In this document: positions 16,521 to 23,654 of the stretch, piece after piece
Position numbering within the stretch: the first letter of the stretch is position 1
How the letters are laid out: each line of letters opens with the position of its first letter
Assembly: GCA_050950065.1 (NCBI GenBank)
Contig: JBMNGX010000006.1
Location: forward strand, 62,001 to 126,000
Length of the DNA stretch: 64,000 nucleotides
Direction of reading: 5' to 3'
DNA from: JBAYOE01 sp050950065
Lineage (GTDB): Bacteria; Spirochaetota; Spirochaetia; Sphaerochaetales; Sphaerochaetaceae
Notes under the pieces: generated by a model
Seen by the model: the letters and a program-made list of their open reading frames with translations, nothing else
Told to the model about the DNA's origin: nothing
Databases searched by the model: none
Made by a program: the position numbers and the translations under genes

Positions 16521-17600
16521 TTAGGAATTGAAAGTGTAATGCTTCTCTGTTGGATAAGCGAACTTAATCTCCTCTTTGTTAAAGCTATCTAAGATGTTTA
16601 AGTAAATCTCTTGTTGAACATCCATATAAACAGTGTAGTCGGGGGAGGGGACATAAAAGACCGTTTCAAACTTAATAGCATAAGAGCCAATGCTCTGTAG
16701 ATGTGAACGATCAAAGGCGACCCCATCAACTACTTTAACGTTAGCAATAGCCTCTTTTATTAAAGTGGGAATTTTTTTAACTTTCTTTGGATCAGTTTCA
16801 AAGGGAACTGAGATGTTTAAAACAATTCTTCTTCTTTGCATCTTTTTATAGTTGTGGACTTTTGAGTTAACCAACTCACTATTGGAGATTACTAAAATCT
16901 CACCACTGAGTACTCTAATTTGAGTCGACTTAACCCCTATTTTTTCAACTACACCAGATTTATCACCAAAGGCGATAAATTCACCCAGGATGAAAGGTTT
17001 ATCGAAGAAGATGACGAAGTAGGCAAATAGATCTCCAAGCACCCCTTGAGCTGCTATGGCAACAGCGATACCACCAACACCTAAACCAGCAATAGCGGTG
17101 CTAACATCTAAGCCTAGATTTGCCAATAAGAAAATGATTCCCAAAATCCATACAACGAACTTTATTAAAGAGAGTAGGGGTTTAATACTTTTTGCATGTT
17201 CAAGTTCTTGTTGATCTACTGGCTCACGATCTAAGTATTTAGAGAAACTAATCTCAATTACTTTGTTAATTGAGCGAATCACCATCACCGTAACTACTAT
17301 TGTTAACAAAGAACCAATTAAGTTGTTAAGTCTCTCATCAAATGGTATTTGTTTAATCGCAATATAGAAAAACAATAAAAATATTAGAGGCAGTATAACC
17401 TTTCCAACAACCTTAAAGATTGGAAGGATCATTTTGTTATTTAAAGCTTTTTCATTCTTACCACTTTCTAAATCTCTAATTCTTTTTCTAAGAAATGCAT
17501 TGACGAATATAAGGACAATAAAAGAGACAACAATAATTGCAAGAGCCCTTATATATACGTTACCAATTAAATTTAAAATATTTTGTAAATCCATGAACAT
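16521..17600 (-). CDS. MscS-family small-conductance mechanosensitive channel
   Basis: Three transmembrane segments occupy the first ~190 residues; the third is the Gly/Ala-rich pore helix (VSTAIAGLGVGGIAVAIAAQGVLGDLFAYFVIFFDKPF). The beta domain follows with GEFIAFGDKSGVVEKIGVKSTQIRVLSGEILVISNSEL, the hallmark of MscS. It gates on membrane tension to release solutes during osmotic downshock. Start choice: the ATGs at 17600 and 17594 both precede the first membrane helix. A longer frame to a TTG at 17645 lacks support. None has a clear SD. The micropeptide locus begins ~150 bases upstream, divergently. Confidence 0.88.
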   Translation of the reverse strand: MFMDLQNILNLIGNVYIRALAIIVVSFIVLIFVNAFLRKRIRDLESGKNEKALNNKMILPIFKVVGKVILPLIFLLFFYIAIKQIPFDERLNNLIGSLLTIVVTVMVIRSINKVIEISFSKYLDREPVDQQELEHAKSIKPLLSLIKFVVWILGIIFLLANLGLDVSTAIAGLGVGGIAVAIAAQGVLGDLFAYFVIFFDKPFILGEFIAFGDKSGVVEKIGVKSTQIRVLSGEILVISNSELVNSKVHNYKKMQRRRIVLNISVPFETDPKKVKKIPTLIKEAIANVKVVDGVAFDRSHLQSIGSYAIKFETVFYVPSPDYTVYMDVQQEIYLNILDSFNKEEIKFAYPTEKHYTFNS

Positions 17601-17748
17601 TAGTATATATAGAGTTACTAATAACGGCAAAGAGGTAAAAACCAAGGAAAATCGGTTAACCTTTATATCATAATATTGTTATTTTTGCTATTTCCCCCAA
17701 TATTTTAGATTTTTTATGACTTTTTCACAAAATATTTAAATATTTCTA

Positions 17749-17777
17749 TTGACATACATAAATATGTTGTGTATATT
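17749..17777 (+). promoter_or_regulatory. Sigma-70 promoter of micropeptide gene 1
   Basis: TTGACA at 17749-17754, 17-base spacer, TATATT at 17772-17777. The leader to the ATG is about 35 bases. Confidence 0.85.
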
Positions 17778-17818
17778 ACAGATAGAAAGAGAAAATAATT
17801 AAACAAGGAGAGATTCAA

Positions 17819-17905
17819 ATGGAAAAAGCAACATGGTACACAGCCTATTATGGGATTATCGCAGGAGTCATCTCCGTTGCAATGGCTTTAGTTAAGCTTG
17901 TATAA
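17819..17905 (+). CDS. 28-residue membrane micropeptide, copy 1
   Basis: The ORF is 28 codons and begins MEKATWYTAYYGIIAG. A single hydrophobic helix of ~19 residues follows, ending in A-L-V-K-L-V. AAGGAGA lies 8 bases before the ATG and a consensus sigma-70 promoter lies upstream, so it is very probably expressed. Two more copies (18182, 18563) encode the same peptide with a few substitutions (W6, Y7, Y10, G12, A15-G16, S19-V20, A-L-V-K conserved). Codon differences among copies are partly silent, which supports real coding. The size and single membrane span resemble type I toxin or small regulatory membrane peptides; I recognise no family and the function is unknown. No antisense promoter was convincing. 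Confidence 0.85.
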   Translation: MEKATWYTAYYGIIAGVISVAMALVKLV

Positions 17906-17955
17906 ATTAGAAGCTTCTGCAAAGAGTTGATCTCTTTGGCAACGGAGTTGTTGAA

Positions 17956-17987
17956 AGTGGTTGTAGAAATAACAACCACTTTTTTTG
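17956..17987 (+). terminator. Terminator of micropeptide gene 1
   Basis: A 9-bp stem AGTGGTTGT/ACAACCACT (17956-17964 and 17972-17980) with a 7-base loop is followed by a run of T. Confidence 0.92.
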
Positions 17988-18113
17988 TTTAGTTAATTTG
18001 GTAAATCGGTTAACAAAACATGCTAATATATATAAATAATGGTGATAACATCATAACTTTTAGTAAAAGTTGATGAAAACAGTAAAATTATTAAATAATA
18101 TTGTGCAAATGGG

Positions 18114-18142
18114 TTGACCAAGAAGTTTTATTTGAGTAGATT
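18114..18142 (+). promoter_or_regulatory. Sigma-70 promoter of micropeptide gene 2
   Basis: TTGACC at 18114-18119, 17-base spacer, TAGATT at 18137-18142; the same geometry as for copies 1 and 3. Confidence 0.75.
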
Positions 18143-18181
18143 GTAATCGTAAAGAAAAATTAATTTAAAGGAGAGATTCAA

Positions 18182-18268
18182 ATGGAAAAATTCACATGGT
18201 ACGCAACTTATTTTGGGATTATCGCAGGAGTCGTCTCCGTTGCTTTGGCTTTGGTCAAATTTGTATAA
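18182..18268 (+). CDS. 28-residue membrane micropeptide, copy 2
   Basis: The 28-codon ORF begins MEKFTWYATYFGIIAG and ends L-A-L-V-K-F-V, with the same length and stop as copy 1. The SD AAGGAGA and the 8-base spacing are identical to copy 1. From residue 5 onward it differs from copy 3 by only one residue (I13 versus V), and from copy 1 at six. The membrane helix spans about residues 9-27 with one Lys near each end. It has its own promoter and terminator and is therefore an independent transcription unit. Function unknown. Confidence 0.86.
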   Translation: MEKFTWYATYFGIIAGVVSVALALVKFV

Positions 18269-18321
18269 ATTTTAAAAGCTCACCCTTTAAGTGAAAACTT
18301 ATTGGCAGCGGAGTTCATGTT

Positions 18322-18355
18322 AAATGGCTGTAGGATCTACAGCCATTTTATTTGT
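18322..18355 (+). terminator. Terminator of micropeptide gene 2
   Basis: A perfect 12-bp stem (18322-18333 with 18337-18348) and a GAT loop are followed by TTTTATTTG. Confidence 0.9.
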
Positions 18356-18492
18356 CTGAGAGAAAAGATTAACTTAAGGTAAAACGGTTAACAGGAAAAG
18401 TAAAGAATTAGGGAAAAAATGGGAAAAGCTAATAAAAAGTATGGTAAAATGAAGAAAAAGGCAAAAAAAGATGGAAAAAACGTGTAAAACTG

Positions 18493-18521
18493 TTGACACT
18501 TTTCTTTTTTCCCTATATATT
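18493..18521 (+). promoter_or_regulatory. Sigma-70 promoter of micropeptide gene 3
   Basis: TTGACA at 18493-18498, 17-base spacer, TATATT at 18516-18521; the same two hexamers as copy 1. Confidence 0.85.
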
Positions 18522-18562
18522 AAAGACATAAAGAGAAACTAATTTTAAAGGAGATATTCAGT

Positions 18563-18649
18563 ATGGAAAAAGTAACATGGTACGCAACTTATTTTGGTGT
18601 TATTGCTGGAGTAGTCTCCGTTGCTTTGGCTTTGGTCAAATTTGTATAA
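18563..18649 (+). CDS. 28-residue membrane micropeptide, copy 3
   Basis: The 28-codon ORF begins MEKVTWYATYFGVIAG and ends L-A-L-V-K-F-V. AAGGAGA precedes the ATG by 9 bases. The codons for I/V-A-G-V are changed synonymously relative to copy 2 (ATTGCTGGAGTA versus ATCGCAGGAGTC), while the protein is kept, which argues for selection on the peptide. It is the last of three units spaced about 363 and 381 bases apart. Its terminator also lies in front of the convergent ggt gene. Confidence 0.86.
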   Translation: MEKVTWYATYFGVIAGVVSVALALVKFV

Positions 18650-18697
18650 ATTTTAAAAGCTGCTAAAAGCAGTAACGGTACTACCTTCACCACAGAA

Positions 18698-18732
18698 AAG
18701 TCGGGGCTGTAAAACCCCGACTTAATTTTTTA
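18698..18732. terminator. Bidirectional terminator between micropeptide 3 and ggt
   Basis: AAGTCGGGG (18698-18706) pairs with CCCCGACTT (18715-18723) around an 8-base loop; T-rich tails are present on both strands. Confidence 0.92.
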
Positions 18733-20352
18733 TAAAACTGCTATTAAAGAATCGGTTCTCGATTCTGTTCCCCCAATGAATGTATTGTTCTTTAAATCAC
18801 GCCAAATTATTTGTCCACGTCCAAACATCTCTAAATCCATTGATGTTTTAATGTTGTGTCCTCTAGCACTTAGAGCTTTAGCGATGTGAAGGGGGTAGTG
18901 TGACTCAATTAAAAGGTCTTTACCCTCTAACCAGCGCCATCTAGGGGCATCTAAGGCTGCTTGGGGGTTGAGTTGGTTGTCTATTAGGTTAGAGACAACT
19001 TGTAGGTGCCCTTGAGGTTGATTAAAACCTCCCATAACACCAAATGGTCCAATAGATTCTGAATCTTTTGTTATAAAGCCTGGGATGATAGTGTGGTAAG
19101 TCTTTTTGTTTGGAGCTAAGACGTTGTGATGATTCTCATCTAAAAAGAAGTTTGCCCCTCGATCTTGTAAAGCAATACCAGTTCCAGGTACCACCAAAGC
19201 AGATCCAAAGTCTTCGTAGTTACTTTGAATGTAAGAGACCATGTTACCTTGATCATCTGCTGTGGCTAAGTAGACAGTGCCTCCTGCTACTGGTTTGTAA
19301 GGAGTTGGGTCAATTGCTTGCTCTCTTATTAGATCTCTTTGGTAGTTTGCCCAAGAGCTACTGAGCATTTGGTGCGTACTAACTTTCATCATAGTTGGAT
19401 CTGTTACATAGTGAGCTGCATCAACCATAGAGAGCTTTATTGATTCAATCATCCAGTGGACAAAGTGTTCATTGTTCAACTTGGCATCTTCAGCTTTATA
19501 TTCACTTAAGATGTTTAAAGCCATTAAGGTGGCAATTCCTTGGGTATTGGGGGGGACTTCCCAAATCTCATAACCTCGGTAGTTAGCTTTAATTGGATCA
19601 ACCCACTGAACTTTGTACCTCTTTAGATCTTCCTTTCTTAAAAATCCCCCATACTTAGATGAAAAATCATCAATTCTTTGAGCAATCTCCCCTTTGTAAA
19701 AATCTTCTCCATCTGTTTGAGCAATTAGTTCTAGTGAACGAGCATGATCTAAAAACTTAACAACTTCTAAACATTTAGGAATTTTCCCATTGGGGATAAA
19801 AGTCTTATACCACCAATCAAACATTTCCCCTTTTAGTTGAGGTGCATAGATTGAGTGAGCTCTTTGCCAAAGTGATGCTAAATTTGGAGGTACTGCAAAA
19901 CCCTCTTTGGCTAATTTGATTGCAGGTTTTAGGGTTTCACTTAAAGGGAGTTTCCCATACTCTTTTGCTAAAGCTGCCCAAGAGGCAACAACTCCAGGAA
20001 CTGTTACAGATTCCCACCCAAATAGGGGCATTTGATCAAAACCACGCTTTTTAACCTCTTCTAATGAGATTGAGGCGGGGCTAGGGCCACTACCATTAAG
20101 GGCTTTAATTTTTCCATTTGAGTAGATTATTGCAAAGGCATCTCCACCTAGTCCGTTACAAGTGGGTTCAACTACTGTTAAAGCTGCTGCAGTGGCTATA
20201 GCTGCATCAATAGCATTGCCCCCTTTTTCCATAATAGAAATCCCAGCTTGTGCAGCAGTTGGTTGGCTAGTGGCAACCATTCCCCTTTTACTCACTACAG
20301 GGTGACGGGGCATTGAATATCGACTTTCCCAACTCATAGAACATTTAGACAT
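18730..20352 (-). CDS. ggt: Gamma-glutamyltransferase family protein
   Basis: The start is the ATG at 20352, preceded by AAGGAG; the in-frame codons further upstream lack an SD. The ~540-residue precursor shows GGNAIDAAIATAAALTVVEPTCNGLGGDAFAIIY and, at the self-cleavage site, GGTVYLATADDQGNMVSY. The Thr there becomes the N-terminal nucleophile of the small subunit. GGFNQPQGHLQVVSNLID and FGRGQIIWRD are family-typical. No signal peptide is visible, so the enzyme appears cytosolic rather than periplasmic; it may belong to the GGT-like acylase branch acting on glutathione-type or other acyl substrates. Confidence 0.9.
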   Translation of the reverse strand: MSKCSMSWESRYSMPRHPVVSKRGMVATSQPTAAQAGISIMEKGGNAIDAAIATAAALTVVEPTCNGLGGDAFAIIYSNGKIKALNGSGPSPASISLEEVKKRGFDQMPLFGWESVTVPGVVASWAALAKEYGKLPLSETLKPAIKLAKEGFAVPPNLASLWQRAHSIYAPQLKGEMFDWWYKTFIPNGKIPKCLEVVKFLDHARSLELIAQTDGEDFYKGEIAQRIDDFSSKYGGFLRKEDLKRYKVQWVDPIKANYRGYEIWEVPPNTQGIATLMALNILSEYKAEDAKLNNEHFVHWMIESIKLSMVDAAHYVTDPTMMKVSTHQMLSSSWANYQRDLIREQAIDPTPYKPVAGGTVYLATADDQGNMVSYIQSNYEDFGSALVVPGTGIALQDRGANFFLDENHHNVLAPNKKTYHTIIPGFITKDSESIGPFGVMGGFNQPQGHLQVVSNLIDNQLNPQAALDAPRWRWLEGKDLLIESHYPLHIAKALSARGHNIKTSMDLEMFGRGQIIWRDLKNNTFIGGTESRTDSLIAVL

Positions 20353-20413
20353 ACCTAATCTCCTTACCAATTCTTAAATGAGTCTATTTCTTGTGTGAGG
20401 GTGTGTCAATTAA

Positions 20414-20441
20414 AAAGGGGCCCTTGGAAATGGGCCCCTTT
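20414..20441 (-). terminator. Terminator of the catalase gene
   Basis: A perfect 10-bp stem AAAGGGGCCC/GGGCCCCTTT with an 8-base loop lies 10 bases past the catalase stop, with T-rich sequence beyond on the minus strand. Confidence 0.9.
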
Positions 20442-20451
20442 AATAGTAAAG

Positions 20452-21942
20452 TTAAGCGCGTGCGCCGTAAGTGTCATCCATATCAACATCGTTGATATCA
20501 ATTTCTAGTGCTTTAGCAACTCCCTTACCATACTCTGCATCGGCAAGGTAACAGTGCCTAATGTGTCTCTTTTTAACTAACTCAGTAGTTCCACACATAT
20601 TGCGGGCAGTATTTTCAAACAATCTTTGTTTCTCTTCATCTCCCATTAGGTTAAAGAGCTTACCCGGTTGTTCGTAGTAGTTACTATCATCTTCTCTAAA
20701 ATCGTAGTGATCAACTGGCCCTTGTCCATCATAGGCAGGTTCAGCTAATTCATTTTGATCACGCCACTCGCCATCGGTGTTTGGATTGTAGTGAGTTCGG
20801 CTACCAAAGTTTCCATCAACTCTCATAAAGCCATCGCGGTGGAAATGGTTTGTCTCTATTTTTGCTTTGTTAACAGGAATTTGATAGTGGTTAACTCCTA
20901 AACGATAGCGTTGTGCATCTCCGTAGCTAAATAATCTTCCTTGGAGCATTCTATCAGGAGAATAGCCAATTCCAGGAACAATATTTGCTGGGTTAAATGC
21001 GGCTTGCTCAACGTCCATGAAGTAGTTATCTGGGTTTCTGTTAAGTTCAAAGTATCCAACTTCGTGTAGTGGATAATCTTTTTGGAACCAAACTTTAGTT
21101 AAGTCGAAAGGGTTATTATTGTGTTTGTTAGCCTCTTCTTCGCTCATGATTTGGACATACATTGTCCATCTTGGATAATCGCCTCTTTCAATAGCATCAT
21201 AAAGGTCTCTTTGGTGAGATTCACGATCTGTTGCAACAACTTCAGCAGCCTCTTGGTCTGTTAAGTTCTCAATTCCTTGGTTGGTCTTAAAGGTGAACTT
21301 AACCCAGTTGCGCTGGCCTTTATCGTTGATGAAGGAGTAGGTGTGTGAACCATATCCGTTCATTGTGCGATAAGATTTAGGAATTCCACGATCGCCCATT
21401 GTGATTGTCACTTGGTGAAGTGCTTCTGGTAGCATTGACCAAAAATCCCAGTTGTTTTGAGGAGATCTCATGTTTGTACGTGGATCTCTTTTAACTGCGT
21501 GGTTCAAATCAGGAAATAGGTGGGGATCTCTAAAGAAGAAAACAGGGGTATTGTTTCCAACTAAGTCCCAGTTTCCTTGATCTGTATAAAACTTCATTGC
21601 AAAGCCTCTGATATCTCTTTCGGCATCTGCGGCACCACGCTCTCCAGCAACAGTTGAGAAACGGACAAACATCTCAGTCTCTTTACCAACTTTGTTAAAG
21701 ATACTTGCATTGGTCCACTTGGTTATATCGTGAGTAACTTTAAAGGTCCCAAAAGCACCTGAACCTTTTGCGTGCATCCTTCTTTCAGGGATAACTTCCC
21801 GATCAAAGTGGCTCATTTTTTCCAAATACCAGGTGTCTTGTAAAACAACAGGTCCTCTTCTTCCAGCTGTTTGAATATTCTCATTATGGGCTATAGGGCG
21901 ACCACTTGTACTTGTTAGTGGCTTTTTTTTCTCTTTTGACAT
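20452..21942 (-). CDS. katA: Monofunctional haem catalase
   Basis: The start at 21942 (MSKEKKKPLTSTSGRPIAHN) follows AAAGGAG; the 12 extra upstream codons are not needed. The 496-residue product is a clade-3 small-subunit catalase. It has the distal His region FDREVIPERRMHAKGSGAFG, VRFSTVAGERGAADAERDIRGFAMKFYT and the distal Asn in WDLVGNNTPVFF. The proximal Tyr is in RLFSYGDAQRYRLG. It decomposes hydrogen peroxide in the cytosol. A PerR-like palindrome lies 49 bases upstream. With sodA this implies exposure to oxygen, unusual for a strict anaerobe. Confidence 0.97.
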   Translation of the reverse strand: MSKEKKKPLTSTSGRPIAHNENIQTAGRRGPVVLQDTWYLEKMSHFDREVIPERRMHAKGSGAFGTFKVTHDITKWTNASIFNKVGKETEMFVRFSTVAGERGAADAERDIRGFAMKFYTDQGNWDLVGNNTPVFFFRDPHLFPDLNHAVKRDPRTNMRSPQNNWDFWSMLPEALHQVTITMGDRGIPKSYRTMNGYGSHTYSFINDKGQRNWVKFTFKTNQGIENLTDQEAAEVVATDRESHQRDLYDAIERGDYPRWTMYVQIMSEEEANKHNNNPFDLTKVWFQKDYPLHEVGYFELNRNPDNYFMDVEQAAFNPANIVPGIGYSPDRMLQGRLFSYGDAQRYRLGVNHYQIPVNKAKIETNHFHRDGFMRVDGNFGSRTHYNPNTDGEWRDQNELAEPAYDGQGPVDHYDFREDDSNYYEQPGKLFNLMGDEEKQRLFENTARNMCGTTELVKKRHIRHCYLADAEYGKGVAKALEIDINDVDMDDTYGARA

Positions 21943-21990
21943 AAAAAACTCCTTTAAATTTTTAGTAGTATATAACACTAACTAATATTA

Positions 21991-22009
21991 AACAATAATG
22001 ATTACTGTT
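21991..22009. promoter_or_regulatory. PerR/Fur-like box upstream of katA
   Basis: AACA-a-TAAT-g-ATTA-c-TGTT forms a 19-base inverted repeat with only the positions in lower case unpaired. It matches the 7-1-7 layout and the TAAT/ATTA core of PerR boxes. It is 49 bases upstream of the katA start. Confidence 0.5.
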
Positions 22010-22010
22010 A

Positions 22011-22589
22011 TTATGAATATTTCCCTTTAAGTTCAACAAAAGATACATCTAAAAGGCTACTTTGACTCACATTCCCATCCTTATCTTTTGTTATTTTCAA
22101 TAATTTTTGGTAATAACCAGAACCAACTGGAGCAATCATAATTCCATTAGGGCCAAGTTGTTCAACAATGGCAGTGGGAATTCTTTTAGCAGCAGCAGTA
22201 ACAACGATTTTATCAAATGGTTGATTCTCTACCCATCCAACACTTCCATCTCCTATTTTGTAGTAGATGTTATTGTAGCCCATCTCAGATAACCTTTTTT
22301 GAGCTTTTAAAGAGAGAGTTTCAATTAGCTCCACTGTATAAACAACCTTTGCAAAGTGAGCTAAGAAGATTGTTTGATAACCGCTGCCTGTACCTATTTC
22401 CAACACTTTATCATCTTTGTTAAGAAAAAGTTGTTCACTCATGTATAAAACCAAAGAGGGTTGGCTTATAGTTTGTCCATGCCCTATGGGTAATGGTGCA
22501 TCAATATGAGCGCGATGGGCATACTCGTTATCAAGAAATTTACTTCGATCTAAATTTTGAAAAAAGTTTACTAACTCATTATTTTTCAT
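22011..22589 (-). CDS. pcm: Protein-L-isoaspartate O-methyltransferase
   Basis: The 192-residue product repairs isoaspartyl residues using S-adenosylmethionine. It contains the SAM-binding motif VLEIGTGSGYQTIFLAHFA, YTVELIETLSLKAQKRL, and DGSVGWVENQPFDKIVVTAAAKRIP, all PCMT signatures. The upstream segment PLPIGHGQTISQPSLVLYM is the conserved substrate-side motif. It is slightly short relative to the ~208 residues of E. coli Pcm. It sits upstream of katA in the same direction, but a gap with a PerR-like box separates them. Confidence 0.92.
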   Translation of the reverse strand: MKNNELVNFFQNLDRSKFLDNEYAHRAHIDAPLPIGHGQTISQPSLVLYMSEQLFLNKDDKVLEIGTGSGYQTIFLAHFAKVVYTVELIETLSLKAQKRLSEMGYNNIYYKIGDGSVGWVENQPFDKIVVTAAAKRIPTAIVEQLGPNGIMIAPVGSGYYQKLLKITKDKDGNVSQSSLLDVSFVELKGKYS

Positions 22590-22688
22590 CTTTTATATTA
22601 TAACCAACGCAATTCTATTTTGATAGAGTAAAATGAATTGCTTACAAATAGCGTTGACTGAGTTGTCAAAAAATAATAAAATTTTTAA

Positions 22689-23654
22689 ATGGGAAACAAG
22701 AAAATAACCATAGCAGATATCGCTCGTGAAGCTAATGTTGGGATAGGGACAGTTTCAAGGGTATTAAATAATAGTTTACACGTCTCTGAAGAGACAAGAA
22801 AAAAAGTTTTAGAAGTTGTTAAAAAAAGACAATACACCCCTAGTGGGGCAGCTAGTCGTTTAGCACGCCAAGAGGTTGGACCTCCAACAGTGGGCCTACT
22901 ACTACCTGATATTGGAAACCACTACTTTTTTGAAATATTTGAGACAATTTATGGGACATTGAGAAACTTAGGAATCGATTTAATTATATTCAACTACGAA
23001 AGACACAACCCTGCCCTTATTAGAAAGATTTTAGATGCCCAAGTATCAGCTCTTCTAATTTTTGCTTTTAAGTTAGATCGAACTGAAGTTGATCTATTAA
23101 ATAGTAGAAACGTTCGCTCTCTTTACATCGATTACCATGAGAAAGGGGAGAGTTGTATTGTTGTTGATAACGTTTATGGTGGGGAACTTGCTGCTCGATA
23201 CCTTGTTGAGAAAGGGGTTAAAAACCCCTGTTATGTACAAGGAAAGCCAGCAGAGAGTCCTAATGAAAAAAGACTAAGGGGTTTTACAAATTACCTTTAC
23301 TTGCATGGATACAAAAAAGTTCCTATTTATGAGTCAACTTTAAATGAGAAAGAGGCTTATCAGGTGGGTCTTGAGATTGCTAATAACAGCAATCATGATG
23401 GAGTTTTTTGTTATTGTGATGATATAGCTGTTGGAGTTATTCAAGCAATTAGAGACTCCAACAAAGAGATTAGGGTGGTTGGCTTTGATGGTCTAAGGGC
23501 AACTAGGTATCTAAAATTATCAACAGTGAGTCAACAACCTTCAACAATAGGGGAAAGGGCAGCTAAAATGGTTGTGGAGCTCATGGAACATGAAGGGGAG
23601 CCTGTAGCTAAAGTTGAAGAGTTTAAACCTATTTTATTAGATCGTAATAGTTAA
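22689..23654 (+). CDS. LacI-family transcriptional regulator
   Basis: The 321-residue product begins with a LacI HTH (ITIADIAREANVGIGTVSRVLNN, hinge region ...SGAASRLAR) and continues with a periplasmic-binding-protein-like sensor domain (VGLLLPDIGNHYFFEIFETIYG ... IRVVGFDG). It sits convergent to the GH65/ABC sugar operon and overlaps its last gene by 4 bases. A LacI-type operator (29998-30013) lies at that operon's promoter, so it most likely represses this operon in the absence of a glucoside or a sugar phosphate. The SD is weak. Confidence 0.9.
   Translation: MGNKKITIADIAREANVGIGTVSRVLNNSLHVSEETRKKVLEVVKKRQYTPSGAASRLARQEVGPPTVGLLLPDIGNHYFFEIFETIYGTLRNLGIDLIIFNYERHNPALIRKILDAQVSALLIFAFKLDRTEVDLLNSRNVRSLYIDYHEKGESCIVVDNVYGGELAARYLVEKGVKNPCYVQGKPAESPNEKRLRGFTNYLYLHGYKKVPIYESTLNEKEAYQVGLEIANNSNHDGVFCYCDDIAVGVIQAIRDSNKEIRVVGFDGLRATRYLKLSTVSQQPSTIGERAAKMVVELMEHEGEPVAKVEEFKPILLDRNS

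Noticed and set aside
18419..18487. 22-codon Lys-rich ORF upstream of micropeptide 3
   Set aside because: The sequence is an A-rich stretch, lacks a convincing SD, and has no counterpart upstream of copies 1 and 2.
17950..18700. Antisense RNA antitoxins for the micropeptides
   Set aside because: I looked for minus-strand -35/-10 pairs over each ORF and 3' UTR and found none convincing, so no antitoxin is annotated.
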